In this document: in pieces, positions 45,024 to 54,815 of the stretch
Layout of the letters: each line of letters starts with the position of its first letter
Numbering within the stretch: position 1 is the stretch's first letter
Assembly (NCBI RefSeq): GCF_900095735.1
Contig: NZ_FNLO01000005.1
Span: forward strand, 248,001-312,000
Source: Chitinasiproducens palmae
GTDB taxonomy: Bacteria > Pseudomonadota > Gammaproteobacteria > Burkholderiales > Burkholderiaceae
Length of the DNA stretch: 64,000 nt
Direction of reading: 5' to 3'
Position numbers and translations under genes: made by a program
The notes under the pieces: model-generated
Told to the model about the DNA's origin: nothing
Seen by the model: the letters and a program-made list of their open reading frames with translations, nothing else
The model's database searches: none

Positions 45024-48000
45024 TCAGAAGAAATTGCGGCTGGCGGCAGGCAGATCGCCGAGCAGGTGCGACAGATCCTCGACCCGGCTGGCGACCAGGT
45101 GGCGAACTTCACCCTCGCACTGCCAGACGCCGTGCACGGCCATCAGCGAGGCCCCCAGCACTGCGCGGCGGAAGCGTTCCTGGGTCGAGGGCCAGACGAT
45201 CACGTTGACCTGTCCGCTCTCGTCCTCGATCGTCACGAACATCACGCCCTTGGCGGTGCCGGGACGCTGTCGCACCGTGACCAGGCCGCAACCGCGCGCC
45301 AGCTGGCCGTTGCGATAACGCGCCAGCACCTTGGACGACTGCAGACGGCGGCGCAGCAGCAGTGGGCGCAGCAAGGCCACCGGATGGCGACCCAGCGTGA
45401 AGCCCATCGTCTTGTAATCGCCGACGATCTGCTCGCCTTCGCTCGGCGCCGCGAACTGCGCGTCCGCCATGTCGTCGCCACCCGCCTCGCGCAGCAGGTC
45501 CCGCGTCGGCACCGCGTCCACGGCCTGCCAAAGCGCCTGCCGACGGTGGCCGGCCAGTGTGCGCAGCGCGTCCGCGGCCGCCAGCACCTGCAGGTCGTGG
45601 CGATTCAACTGGGCACGCCGCGCCAGATCGTGAACGTCGCCGAACGGACGGACCGCACGCGCTGCTTCGATGCGCCAGCTGCTTTCCTCGCGCATGCCGC
45701 GCACGCGCGACAGGCCCAGCCGCACGGCCGGCGTCGTGCACTCGCCTTCCAGCGTCGAATCCCATTCGCTGATCGTCACGTCGACGGGAAGCACCTGCAC
45801 GCCATGCCGGCGCGCATCCTGGATCAACTGAGATGGCGAGTAGAAGCCCATCGGCTGGCTGTTCAGCATGGCGCATAGAAAGGCGGCGGGTTCATGGCAT
45901 TTCAACCAACTGCTGGTATAGACCAGCAGCGCGAAACTCGCCGCGTGGCTTTCGGGAAAGCCGTATTCGCCGAAGCCCTGGATTTGCGCGAAGATCGACT
46001 CGGCGAATTCGCGTTCATAGCCACGCGCGAGCATGCCTTCGACGATGCGCTCGTGATAGACGTGCAGGCCGCCCTTGCGCCGCCACGCCGCCATCGCCCG
46101 GCGCAACGCATCGGCTTCGCCGGCGCTGAAGCCGGCGGCGAGCATGGCGATCTGCATCACCTGCTCCTGGAAGATCGGCACGCCCAGCGTGCGCTCCAGC
46201 GCGACCTTCACTTCATCGCTCGGGTAGGTGACCGGTTCCAGTTTCTGCCGGCGGCGCAGATAAGGATGGACCATGCCGCCCTGGATCGGACCAGGTCTCA
46301 CGATCGCCACCTCGATCACCAGATCGTAGAAAGTGCGAGGCCGCATGCGCGGCAGCATGCTCATCTGCGCGCGCGATTCGATCTGGAACACGCCCACCGT
46401 GTCGGCGCGGCAGATCATGTCATAGGTGGCCAAGTCCTCCGACGGTATGTCCTGCATCTCGAAATCGTCGCCGCGGCGCTGGCTGACCAGCGCGAGCGCG
46501 CGGCGAATGGCCGACAGCATGCCCAGCGCCAGCACGTCCACCTTGAGCAGACCGATCGCATCGAGGTCGTCCTTGTCCCATTCGATCACGCTGCGCTCGG
46601 GCATCGCGGCGTTTTCGATCGGCACGATGCGCGACAGCTTGCCGGCGCTGATCACGAAACCGCCGGAATGTTGTGACAGATGGCGCGGAAAGCCCAGCAG
46701 TTGTGCGGCCAGATGGGCCCACTGCCGGATCATCGGAGCTTCGATGTCGAGGCCAGCCTCGGTGAAGCGGGCCAGCAGGTCCTGGCTGGAATCGAACCAG
46801 TGATGGGTTTTCACGACACGCTCGACGAGCAGTGCGTCGACCCCCAGCGCCTTGCCCGCATCGCGCAGTGCGCTGCGCGGCCGGTAGGTCGCGACGGCGG
46901 CGGCGAGTGCCGCGCGGTCGCGGCCATATTTGCGATAGATGTACTGGACGACCTCTTCGCGCCGCTGGTGCTCGAAGTCGATGTCGATGTCCGGCGGCTC
47001 GTTGCGTTCGCGGCTGATGAAGCGCTCGAACAGCATGCTGCTGCGCGCCGGGTCGACTTCGGTAACGCCGAGGCAATAGCAGACGGCGGAATTCGCCGCC
47101 GAGCCGCGCCCCTGGCACAGGATGCCTTCGCGCCGCGCGAAACGCACCAGGTCGTAGACGGTCAGGAAGTATGGTTCGTAACCCAGCTCGGTAATCAACG
47201 CCAGTTCCTTGTCGACCTGTGCCTGGATCGCGGCCGGAATACCCTGCCTGAAACGATGTTGCGCACCGATCAGCGTCTCCTGGCGCAGATAGGCGCTGGG
47301 CGTATAGCCAGGCGGCGTCAGCTCTTGCGGATACTCGTAACGCAGTTCGTCGAGCGAGAACGTGCAGCGCCGTACCAGTTCGAGCGTCTGGGCCAGGGCA
47401 GCCGGCGCATACAGATTGGCCAGCCGCAGACGCGAGCGCAGATGTTGTTCGCCGTTCGCAGCCAGGTCGTAGCCGCAGTCGCTGACTGGCCGGCGCAGCC
47501 GCACGGCGGACAGTGTGTCCTGCAAGGGCTTGCGCGAGCGCACATGCATGCAGGCGCCGCCGAGGGCGACGATCGGCAGGCCATAGCGTTGAGCGGCGCG
47601 CTCGATGCGCTCGCGCAGGGCATCGTCGTGAACCTGCCCATGCAGGGTCAGGCCGATCCAGGCGCATTGGAAGAAAGTGCGCGCCAGCCAGCGTACCTGC
47701 CGCTCCAGCTGTATTTCATCGATATCGTGCATGACCGACAACACCGCCAAGCAATCGGGCAACCAGCGCAGGTGACGGTAGGGTTCGTCGGGCGCCTCGA
47801 TGTCGCGCGTCGTCAGTTGGTAGCTGCCCTTGACGGCACGGGTGCGGCCCAGCGTGATCAGCTCGGACAGATTGCCGTAGCCGTTCCGGTTGCAGGCAAG
47901 GATCGTCAACGCGGGGCCGGCCGCGGCATCGGGATCGCTCAACTGGATGTAAGAGCCGATCAGCAGCGGCAGCTCCTCGCCCTCGCGCTTGGCCTGAGCA

Positions 48001-48179
48001 TGGGCACGCACGACGCCGGCCAGCGAGCATTCATCGGTGATCGCGAGTGCGGTGTAACCGAGTTCGCGGGCGCGCATCACCATCTCCTCGGGATGCGAGG
48101 CGCCGCGCAGGAACGAGAAATTCGTGAAGCACTGCAGTTCCGCGTAGGCGGGCAGGCCAACGGCGCGTCGGATCGACAT
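45024..48179 (-). CDS. dnaE2: Error-prone DNA polymerase III alpha subunit DnaE2 (ImuC)
   Basis: 1051 residues. The PHP domain starts AELQCFTNFSFLRGASHPEE; the polymerase catalytic acidic residues lie in PPDIDIDFEHQRREEVVQYI; helix-hairpin-helix and OB-fold parts follow. The missing tau-binding tail and shorter length than DnaE1 identify the mutagenic paralogue. It works with ImuA and ImuB in SOS mutagenesis. ATG at 48179 (MSIRRAVGLPAYAELQC) is favoured over upstream codons that run into imuB. Confidence 0.95.
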   Translation of the reverse strand: MSIRRAVGLPAYAELQCFTNFSFLRGASHPEEMVMRARELGYTALAITDECSLAGVVRAHAQAKREGEELPLLIGSYIQLSDPDAAAGPALTILACNRNGYGNLSELITLGRTRAVKGSYQLTTRDIEAPDEPYRHLRWLPDCLAVLSVMHDIDEIQLERQVRWLARTFFQCAWIGLTLHGQVHDDALRERIERAAQRYGLPIVALGGACMHVRSRKPLQDTLSAVRLRRPVSDCGYDLAANGEQHLRSRLRLANLYAPAALAQTLELVRRCTFSLDELRYEYPQELTPPGYTPSAYLRQETLIGAQHRFRQGIPAAIQAQVDKELALITELGYEPYFLTVYDLVRFARREGILCQGRGSAANSAVCYCLGVTEVDPARSSMLFERFISRERNEPPDIDIDFEHQRREEVVQYIYRKYGRDRAALAAAVATYRPRSALRDAGKALGVDALLVERVVKTHHWFDSSQDLLARFTEAGLDIEAPMIRQWAHLAAQLLGFPRHLSQHSGGFVISAGKLSRIVPIENAAMPERSVIEWDKDDLDAIGLLKVDVLALGMLSAIRRALALVSQRRGDDFEMQDIPSEDLATYDMICRADTVGVFQIESRAQMSMLPRMRPRTFYDLVIEVAIVRPGPIQGGMVHPYLRRRQKLEPVTYPSDEVKVALERTLGVPIFQEQVMQIAMLAAGFSAGEADALRRAMAAWRRKGGLHVYHERIVEGMLARGYEREFAESIFAQIQGFGEYGFPESHAASFALLVYTSSWLKCHEPAAFLCAMLNSQPMGFYSPSQLIQDARRHGVQVLPVDVTISEWDSTLEGECTTPAVRLGLSRVRGMREESSWRIEAARAVRPFGDVHDLARRAQLNRHDLQVLAAADALRTLAGHRRQALWQAVDAVPTRDLLREAGGDDMADAQFAAPSEGEQIVGDYKTMGFTLGRHPVALLRPLLLRRRLQSSKVLARYRNGQLARGCGLVTVRQRPGTAKGVMFVTIEDESGQVNVIVWPSTQERFRRAVLGASLMAVHGVWQCEGEVRHLVASRVEDLSHLLGDLPAASRNFF

Positions 48180-48192
48180 CGTGCACCCCGTC

Positions 48193-49650
48193 TCAGCCGA
48201 ACAGGCCGTGCAGGAACCAGCGCGGTTCCGCTTCGTCCAGCGCGCTTGGGCGTTCGCGATAGATCCAGTAGTGGATCTGGTCGCTACCAACGGCGACGAA
48301 GTAATCGCGGCTCATCGTCTGGCCACTCCACCAGCCGGTTTCGATGCGTTCGCCGGTCGAGACGAGACGCAAAGGACTGCCGTAGAACGGACGATGCTGG
48401 CGCACCAACAATGGCACCGGCTGCAGCAGCAGCCAGATCGGACGTGTCAGATGCGCGGCGGGTTGGGGCGGCTTTGCGATCGGATGCGGTGACCAGCAGT
48501 TGGCCACGTCGGGGCGGTGGTCGGCAAGCGGTGTCGGACGTCGGATGCCGTTCGCGCCCACGCGCGCGATGACCAGTTCCAGCAGGCGCAGATGATCGGC
48601 GGGACTGCCGCCTGGCGCCGGAAACAGGGTTTCGCTGGGCGGAGCGGCGGGTTCGAGGGTCAGCACCCGCAGCCGCACGCCCAATACAGCGGCAGGCAGG
48701 ACTGTCCGTGCGATTCGTTCCCGCAGCAGACGGGACAGGTGGGCCGTCTCGCGGGTCGGCTGACCCAGCGCAATCTCGATAAGCGTCGGCGCCAGTGCCT
48801 GACGGCCGCGTTCGTGCACCAGTTCGAGCGCAAGCCGCGTCACGGCGTAATGCTTCACGTTGAGCCAGCCGACCAACTGCATGACCATGCCTTCGGCACA
48901 GGCGGCGATCGGTTCGGCATGCTCAGTCCGGTCGGGCAGTTCCTGACGCACGTCGAAGACCGGTGGCACGTCGAACCATTCGTGCAACTCGGCTTCGTTG
49001 CCGAGCGCGCGGTCGAGCGCATCCACCAGCGTGGCGCCCGCCCGTCGCTTCAAGCCTGCGCGCGGCAGACGCAACAGATCTCCGCAGGTCCGGCAGCCCA
49101 GGCCATCGAGCCAATCGGCAAGCGGACGCGCTTCCGGCAGCAGACTGAAGGGCAGGGCGTCGATCCGGCGCCGCAGGCTGTCGAGTTGCAAGATGCGGCG
49201 ACCGATGCGCGCCATCAGCCAGGCGCCGGCGCTGGTCGGCGCAAGACCCAGCCGGCAAGTCAGGGCGAGGGCTCGCAGTGTCTCGCGCAGCATGCGCAGT
49301 AGGCGGCGGATGCCGCCGAACAGGCGCAGGCTGGCTGCCACTTCGACCAGAACCGTGGCCTCGCTGCTCAGGACCACGAGGGGTGAAAAACGCAGCAGCG
49401 CGGTTGCCGTCGCATGCAGGCGCTGGCGTTCGCACTCGTCGTCACGCTCGCGGATCGCGGCGCCCGGGGCCAGGCTCAGCACGCTGCTGCGCCGCATGCC
49501 AGGCCGCACGCCGGCCGCCAGCGCAGCCGCACTGGCGGCCAGCACCCTGTCCCGCTCGATCACCACCAGGCCGCCCTCGTCCTGTGTCCAGAGCGGGCGC
49601 AAGGAGTCGAGCGCCAGATGGGGCAGATGGATGCCGATCCATACACGCAT
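48193..49650 (-). CDS. imuB: ImuB, Y-family-like polymerase subunit without active site
   Basis: 485 residues, beginning MRVWIGIHLPHLALDSLRPL. It has the Y-family palm/little-finger layout but lacks the catalytic acidic residues near the N-terminus (no DxD-type motif in IGIHLPHLAL), as expected for ImuB, which acts as the beta-clamp-binding hub that recruits DnaE2. 19 bp from imuA and 13 bp from dnaE2, so one operon. Confidence 0.93.
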   Translation of the reverse strand: MRVWIGIHLPHLALDSLRPLWTQDEGGLVVIERDRVLAASAAALAAGVRPGMRRSSVLSLAPGAAIRERDDECERQRLHATATALLRFSPLVVLSSEATVLVEVAASLRLFGGIRRLLRMLRETLRALALTCRLGLAPTSAGAWLMARIGRRILQLDSLRRRIDALPFSLLPEARPLADWLDGLGCRTCGDLLRLPRAGLKRRAGATLVDALDRALGNEAELHEWFDVPPVFDVRQELPDRTEHAEPIAACAEGMVMQLVGWLNVKHYAVTRLALELVHERGRQALAPTLIEIALGQPTRETAHLSRLLRERIARTVLPAAVLGVRLRVLTLEPAAPPSETLFPAPGGSPADHLRLLELVIARVGANGIRRPTPLADHRPDVANCWSPHPIAKPPQPAAHLTRPIWLLLQPVPLLVRQHRPFYGSPLRLVSTGERIETGWWSGQTMSRDYFVAVGSDQIHYWIYRERPSALDEAEPRWFLHGLFG

Positions 49651-49669
49651 GGCGCTACCACCGGCGACA

Positions 49670-50365
49670 TCAACGCCCGTCGGCGAGCGGCGCCGCTTCG
49701 GGCTGCGGCACGGCTGGCTGTTCGGCTGGCAATTTGCGATGCACCGGCAGCGGCGCCAACGGCAGGACCAGGGGCGCGTCGTGTGCCGGGCCGCGGCGTT
49801 TGACGAAGCGGATCGCCACGCCGTCCTCCGCCGGCGTCAGGGATAGCCGCAGCGGCGCGGGCGAGGCCTGTTGCACGGCGGCGAGCGGACGAATCATCAG
49901 AAACAGCGTGTCACCCGCCTGTGCGGCCAGATGCAGGCGGCGCAGCGCCTCGGTACGAATCTGCTGCTGCCAGAACAGCAGGACAGCGCAACTTCCCGCA
50001 CGCAGGATCTGTTCGGCGGTCCAGAGCGCATCGGCGGTGGTCGTCGTTTCGATCAGATACAGATGCTCTGTCGGCACCTGCCAGTTCGCGAACGCCAGGC
50101 TGTTGGGCTGATGCGGCGGCTGCAACAGCATCAGTGGTTTGTGACCAAGCGCGCGCAGCGCGGGGCGCAACAGACGCATTTCGCCGATCCCTGGCTGTTG
50201 CACGAGCAGTTCGACGAGCGTCCCGACCGGCCAGCCGCCGCCCGGCAACTCCGCGGAAAGGGCCGCATAGCCGGTATCGACGCAGCGTTCCCGGGCGCCG
50301 GCAAGCTGGGACGCCCGCCAAAGCGAGGGATGAATCGTGTGTGGGTCGGAAAGGGCTGCGTGCAT
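49670..50365 (-). CDS. imuA: ImuA, translesion-synthesis accessory protein (RecA/SulA-like)
   Basis: 231 residues. IHPSLWRASQLAGARERCVD then GYAALSAELPGGGWPVGTLV matches the ImuA family; the ELLVQQPGIGEMRLLRPAL segment is the remnant P-loop-like core. First gene of the imuA-imuB-dnaE2 operon, with the LexA box 14 bp upstream of its ATG. Confidence 0.93.
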   Translation of the reverse strand: MHAALSDPHTIHPSLWRASQLAGARERCVDTGYAALSAELPGGGWPVGTLVELLVQQPGIGEMRLLRPALRALGHKPLMLLQPPHQPNSLAFANWQVPTEHLYLIETTTTADALWTAEQILRAGSCAVLLFWQQQIRTEALRRLHLAAQAGDTLFLMIRPLAAVQQASPAPLRLSLTPAEDGVAIRFVKRRGPAHDAPLVLPLAPLPVHRKLPAEQPAVPQPEAAPLADGR

Positions 50366-50378
50366 GACAGATAAAATG

Positions 50379-50394
50379 CTGTGTATTTGTACAG
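50379..50394 (-). promoter_or_regulatory. LexA (SOS) box of imuA-imuB-dnaE2
   Basis: CTGTGTATTTGTACAG fits CTGT-N8-ACAG perfectly and sits immediately before the imuA start, so the cassette is expected to be induced by DNA damage. Confidence 0.9.
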
Positions 50395-51115
50395 TATCTT
50401 ACCTGAAGCCAATACTGGACTAGCGTGCCGAAACGCGTGTCGGGGCCTTTTCCAGCGGGTCAAACCGCTTCCGGAAGTAGCGATACCCCGGAAATAAAGG
50501 CGAAACGCCGGAAAATTTTTTTTTGAGAAATTTTCGCCAAGACAATGCGGATTCCTGGCCTGGCAGCCTGTGCGATGGCGCGACAGACATCGATCGAAAG
50601 CCGACACATATTCGTTTCGCCAGCAGCCGTACGCAGATCCTGCCTTGTTTGCGGGCGTAATCGTCCAGACTTGGGCCAGGAATACGTTTCGCCGGCGCGC
50701 CGGGTGGCTGCTTCAATCGGGCGCTTGAATCCGTTGCTTGACTACGTTGCTTGAGTCGCTTGCCGGTTCAACGGCGCGCACCATGAATGATCGCTTCCCC
50801 AGAGCGGCGCGAGTCGAAGTGCAAAGGTGTGAAGCGAAGCGTAAAAGCACAGGCGTGCAGAAGGTATCCGCGCGGTCTTTGCACGATGACGTCATGCAAG
50901 CGACATCCTGGCAAGCAAGCGACTGCCTGCCTGGGCTCTTGTATGAGCCGAAGAAGCGGCTTGCGAGCGAGCGGACGATGATTTGCTGTCGATAGCCGCA
51001 GGCTCGGTGACTGCATTGTGGTGCCATCGAGTGCAGGGGATTTGTGTGCACGAAAGCAGCTGCGCGCAGCGCCGCGACCTCTGCCGACGGCTGCACATGA
51101 TCGGCCGTACCTGGT
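50395..51115. other. Long divergent intergenic region
   Basis: About 720 bp, relatively AT-rich, without a supported gene. One inverted repeat, GAAAATTT (50511-50518) and AAATTTTC (50528-50535), surrounds a run of nine T; it could be a terminator of an unseen transcript. Nothing else is recognised. Confidence 0.4.
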
Positions 51116-51137
51116 TGAATATTTGCTAGTATATTCA
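51116..51137. promoter_or_regulatory. Palindrome upstream of the GntR regulator gene, candidate operator
   Basis: TGAATAT-N8-ATATTCA, perfect 7-bp arms, 64 bp before the ATG of the GntR gene. Its location and size fit autoregulation by a dimeric GntR/FCD regulator. Confidence 0.45.
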
Positions 51138-51201
51138 CGCGAATCCCGATCGCACTGCCTCGCATCATCAAGCGTATCGATCGACCCTGCCTGGAGCATG
51201 T

Positions 51202-51864
51202 ATGCCTCTCAATTCCGATGAAGCGTATCGGGAAATCAAGAACTGGATTCAGACTGGGCGCTTGTCGCCGGGCGGCCTGATCGACGAGGTCGAGGTTTGC
51301 AATGAACTGAAAATGAGCCGCACGCCTGTGCGCGAGGCGTTGCTTCGCCTGCAGTCCGAAAGCTATCTTGAAATCAAGCGGCACAAGGGCATTCGCGTGT
51401 TGCCGTTGTCGGCAGCCGAGATGCGCGAGATCTATCAGGTCATCTCAGCACTCGAAGGCGCCGCCGTTGGACTGATCGCAAGGCGGCAACCCGAGAGCAG
51501 CGAGTTCGACACGATCAAAAGCGCGGTCGAACAACTGAAGCAGTTCCAGGCGTCGAAGGAAATCGAGAAGTGGGGCGATGCCGACGAAAGCTTCCATCGC
51601 GAATTGATGCGTCTCTCGGGCAACAAGAAACTCTTTGCGACGGGCTGCCAGATGCGCGACTTCGCGAAGCGCGCCCACTCGGTCGCGCTTCGCATGCAGA
51701 CCGATGCATACCGTGCGAGGTCGACGCGTGCGCATGCAAGCCTGCTCGATGCACTGATGAGCCGCGATCCGCAGCGGGCCGTCACGATGCACCAGGAGCA
51801 GCGTGAACGCGGCGAAGACGCGCTGGTCGGCGTCGTCGAGAAATTCCATCTGACTTCGCTTTGA
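51202..51864 (+). CDS. GntR-family regulator with FCD effector domain
   Basis: 220 residues. Winged helix: EIKNWIQTGRLSPGGLIDEV and ELKMSRTPVREALLRLQSES; the all-helical FCD domain follows with metal-ligand residues in DESFHRELMRLSGNKK (D-x3-H) and a second His in TRAHASLLDALMSRD. Such regulators sense sugar acids or other organic acids. Adjacent to and convergent with the sugar-acid cluster at 51895-60480, which it probably represses. Confidence 0.9.
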   Translation: MPLNSDEAYREIKNWIQTGRLSPGGLIDEVEVCNELKMSRTPVREALLRLQSESYLEIKRHKGIRVLPLSAAEMREIYQVISALEGAAVGLIARRQPESSEFDTIKSAVEQLKQFQASKEIEKWGDADESFHRELMRLSGNKKLFATGCQMRDFAKRAHSVALRMQTDAYRARSTRAHASLLDALMSRDPQRAVTMHQEQRERGEDALVGVVEKFHLTSL

Positions 51865-51894
51865 GTCGCGCCGTCTGCATGACAGGCGCGGGGC

Positions 51895-52929
51895 TCAGCT
51901 CATCCCGTATACCGCTTCCGCGGTTCCGCCGAACAGTCGCGCGCGCGCGCGGTCCGGCAGGTGCGCCGTCAGTTTCTTGAAGGCGTTCCACAGCACGGTG
52001 TACGAGTAGCTGGCCTTGTCGACGGGGAAATTGCTTTCGAACATGCAGCGGTCCGCGCCGAACAGATCGATGCAGCGCGTCACGTAGGGGGCAATGGTAC
52101 GGGCCAGTTCGTCGGATGTCGGTGGCAGGCTGCCGCCCGGGAAACCGGCGCCCATCACCGGCATCCCGAAACCACCGATCTTGATCGATACGTTCTGACA
52201 CCGCGCCACGTCCTGCAAGCCAGCTTCCCACGCGGAAAAGACCGTGGCGTCCGATGTCGACAGGCCCATCGGGCCGCCTGTGTGATCGATGACGATGGAC
52301 GCGTGCGGGAACGCCAGCGCCAGGTCGCGGACATCGCCGAGTTGTCCGTACAGAACATACGTGTCGAACGTCAGTCCACGCTCCGCCAGCGCCTGAAAGC
52401 CCGCACGAAACGTAGCGTCGTACAGCAGCTTCTCGGGCGGCCGCGCAATGGACGACGGTTTAATCCGTGCATCCGGATGCCACGCGGCAATGTTCCTGAT
52501 GCCGCGAAAAGCCTCGCCCGCAACGCGCATGTGTTCGTCCAGCACGTCACCCGCCGCGCTGCCACGCATCAGGTCCGCATAGCCGATAATGGCCGCCGCA
52601 ACGCGTGTCGCATGTCCGGTGCGAGCGTGTGACGACTGTTCGAGAACGAATGCGGTCTCGCCGAGCGGTGCGAATTCCTCGGGTCCATCGCTTCGGTAGC
52701 AGGTCCTGCATTCGGCGAACACACTGGACACGACGTTGTGTCGGGCCACATCCGACACGTAATCCTGCGACAGGTACAGCGCATCGGGCTTGCGCCACAG
52801 GTGGTGATGCGAGTCCACGATCCGCAGGTCGGGCTCGACCGCTTCTTCGTGGACCCGATCGAGCCAGTCCGGACGAACCGGCGGATGTGCCGGCATTTCG
52901 TTAGGGGCGCTGGCGACTGACATCTTCAT
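51895..52929 (-). CDS. Amidohydrolase-family (PF04909-type) lactonase
   Basis: 344 residues. RIVDSHHHLWRKPDALYLSQ supplies the metal-binding HxH, and ASIVIDHTGGPMG the later His-Asp strand. Relatives hydrolyse sugar lactones (L-fuconolactone, galactarolactone) or decarboxylate aromatic acids. Last gene of the reverse operon; ATG at 52929 overlaps the TRAP permease stop (ATGA). The most likely role here is opening a sugar-acid lactone. Confidence 0.82.
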   Translation of the reverse strand: MKMSVASAPNEMPAHPPVRPDWLDRVHEEAVEPDLRIVDSHHHLWRKPDALYLSQDYVSDVARHNVVSSVFAECRTCYRSDGPEEFAPLGETAFVLEQSSHARTGHATRVAAAIIGYADLMRGSAAGDVLDEHMRVAGEAFRGIRNIAAWHPDARIKPSSIARPPEKLLYDATFRAGFQALAERGLTFDTYVLYGQLGDVRDLALAFPHASIVIDHTGGPMGLSTSDATVFSAWEAGLQDVARCQNVSIKIGGFGMPVMGAGFPGGSLPPTSDELARTIAPYVTRCIDLFGADRCMFESNFPVDKASYSYTVLWNAFKKLTAHLPDRARARLFGGTAEAVYGMS

Positions 52930-54815
52930 CGTGTTTCGAGAAAACCGGTGGAGATCCACGGTATCGACGCGACGATCACGATGCCGATCAGCAGCGCCAG
53001 CATGTAGCCGGCGATCGGACGGATGCCTTCGTTGGGATTGATCTTGCTGACCGCGCACGCGCCGTAATAGCCGACGCCGAACGGCGGGGAGAACAGTCCG
53101 AGTCCCATCGAAAGAATCACCACCATCGCGTATTGAACATCCGGAATGCCGAGTTCACGTGCGATCGGGAACATCAGGGGGCCGAACAGTACGATCGCGG
53201 GAATGCCTTCGAGTACGCTGCCCAGCACGATGAACAGCACGATCGACATGGCCATGAAGCCGATCGACTTGCCTGGCAGACCGGCCATGAACTGGGCGAG
53301 CGTGTGCGAAAAACCCGACTGGGTCAGCGACCATGCCATCGCGGTGGCCGTCCCGATGATCAGCAGGATCGCGCCGGACAGTGTAGCCGACTCGACCAGC
53401 ATCGGCCCGACGCGTTTCCAGTCGAATTGGCGATACAACAGGCAGCCGACGACGACCGAGTAGACGATGCCCACCGTCGATACTTCAGTTGCCGTCGCGA
53501 TGCCTTCCGTGACCGCCACGCGAATGACCAGCGGCAGTGCCATCGCAGGGAGAGCCACGACGAGCGCCTTCATCACCTGCGCGCGCGGTGCGCGCCCGGC
53601 CGACGGCGATGTCTTGCGCGCACGCCACCAGACCACCGAGCACAGCGTGAATGCGAGTACCAGGCCTGGCAGCAGGCCGCCGGTGAAGAGCGCGGAAATC
53701 GATACGCCGGTTACCGAGCCGATGGTGAGCAGAACAATGCTCGGCGGCACGGTCTCCGTTTGCGCGCCTGTCGCGGAAAGCAATGCGACCAGCTCTCCCT
53801 TCTTCTCGCCGCGCTTCGTCATTTCAGGAAACAACACCGGTGCGACGGCGGCCATGTCGGCCGCTTTCGAGCCGGAAATGCCGGACACGAGATACATGGC
53901 GCCGACCAGCACATAGGACAGGCCGCCGCGCCGATGCCCGACCAGCGACGCGAGGAAGCCAATCATCGTGCGCGCCATGCCCGTCATCTCGATCAGCAGT
54001 CCAAGGAACACGAACATCGGCACGGCCAGCAGAAGCAATTGCGACATGCCTTCGTCCATCCGCCCGACGACGATCTCCATCGGCACGGACGTGCATAGCG
54101 AGAGATAGGAGAACGTCGCCAGCCCGAACGAAAATGCGATCGGCATGCCGCTGAGCACGGTGAAGCCGACCACGCCGACGAAGAAAATCGTGAGGTTCGT
54201 ATTGCCCAGCGGTGCCAGCACCGGTCCGCTGAACGTCAGCGCGGTGACGATCGCCGCCACCAGCGCGATGCCGAGCGTGGCCTGCTTCCAGCCCAACGCA
54301 AGCATCCGCACGATGCACATCAGGAACATGCATACCATGCCGTACAGGATGCCAGCCACGCGCCAGACATCGCTGATCTCCAACGCCGGCGTCTGCAGGT
54401 CGAACTGCTGGTTGACGTGATGCCAGGTGGGCACCATCACGAGGCTGAGAAACAGCAGGCTCGCCAGCAGCGAGACCGTATCCCAGAAGGTCGACCAACG
54501 TGCGCCCGAGCGGCTTACCACGGCGGTCATCCGCATGTGCGCGCTGCGATGCAGCGCCGCCGCCGCGCCGGTCATCGACAACCAGAGGAACAGGATGCCG
54601 GCGAGTTCGTCACCCCACACCAGAGGCGCGTGGAACAGGTAACGCATGACCACGCTGGAAAACAGCAAGACGATTTCCGCCAGAAGCAGAAATGCGGCCG
54701 GCACCGACGCGAGCAGGCCGAGCAGCCGGTCGGCGTGGCGAAGGCCGGGATGCACTGCGCGCAGCGGTGCGTCGTGGCCGTTCTCGGTGAATTTCTCCAG
54801 CGTGGTCGACTTCAT
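52926..54815 (-). CDS. TRAP transporter permease, fused DctQ-DctM
   Basis: 629 residues. The N-terminal about 190 residues form the small DctQ subunit (four helices; FLLLAEIVLLFSSVVMRYLF, GDELAGILFLWLSMTGAAAA). The rest is the large DctM subunit (FFVGVVGFTVLSGMPIAFSF, GSKAADMAAVAPVLFPEMTK). GGGAGG precedes the ATG at 54815. Uses the ion gradient to import organic acids together with the binding protein at 54812. Confidence 0.93.
   Translation of the reverse strand: MKSTTLEKFTENGHDAPLRAVHPGLRHADRLLGLLASVPAAFLLLAEIVLLFSSVVMRYLFHAPLVWGDELAGILFLWLSMTGAAAALHRSAHMRMTAVVSRSGARWSTFWDTVSLLASLLFLSLVMVPTWHHVNQQFDLQTPALEISDVWRVAGILYGMVCMFLMCIVRMLALGWKQATLGIALVAAIVTALTFSGPVLAPLGNTNLTIFFVGVVGFTVLSGMPIAFSFGLATFSYLSLCTSVPMEIVVGRMDEGMSQLLLLAVPMFVFLGLLIEMTGMARTMIGFLASLVGHRRGGLSYVLVGAMYLVSGISGSKAADMAAVAPVLFPEMTKRGEKKGELVALLSATGAQTETVPPSIVLLTIGSVTGVSISALFTGGLLPGLVLAFTLCSVVWWRARKTSPSAGRAPRAQVMKALVVALPAMALPLVIRVAVTEGIATATEVSTVGIVYSVVVGCLLYRQFDWKRVGPMLVESATLSGAILLIIGTATAMAWSLTQSGFSHTLAQFMAGLPGKSIGFMAMSIVLFIVLGSVLEGIPAIVLFGPLMFPIARELGIPDVQYAMVVILSMGLGLFSPPFGVGYYGACAVSKINPNEGIRPIAGYMLALLIGIVIVASIPWISTGFLETR

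Noticed and set aside
46680-48572. 630-codon plus-strand frame
   Set aside because: Antisense to dnaE2 and the end of imuB, which have clear motifs.
50713-51384. 223-codon minus-strand frame
   Set aside because: Overlaps the GntR gene start antisense and has no recognisable domain.
52930-53058. N-terminal extension of the amidohydrolase
   Set aside because: Lies within the TRAP permease gene in another frame; the ATG at 52929 overlapping the TGA is the natural start.
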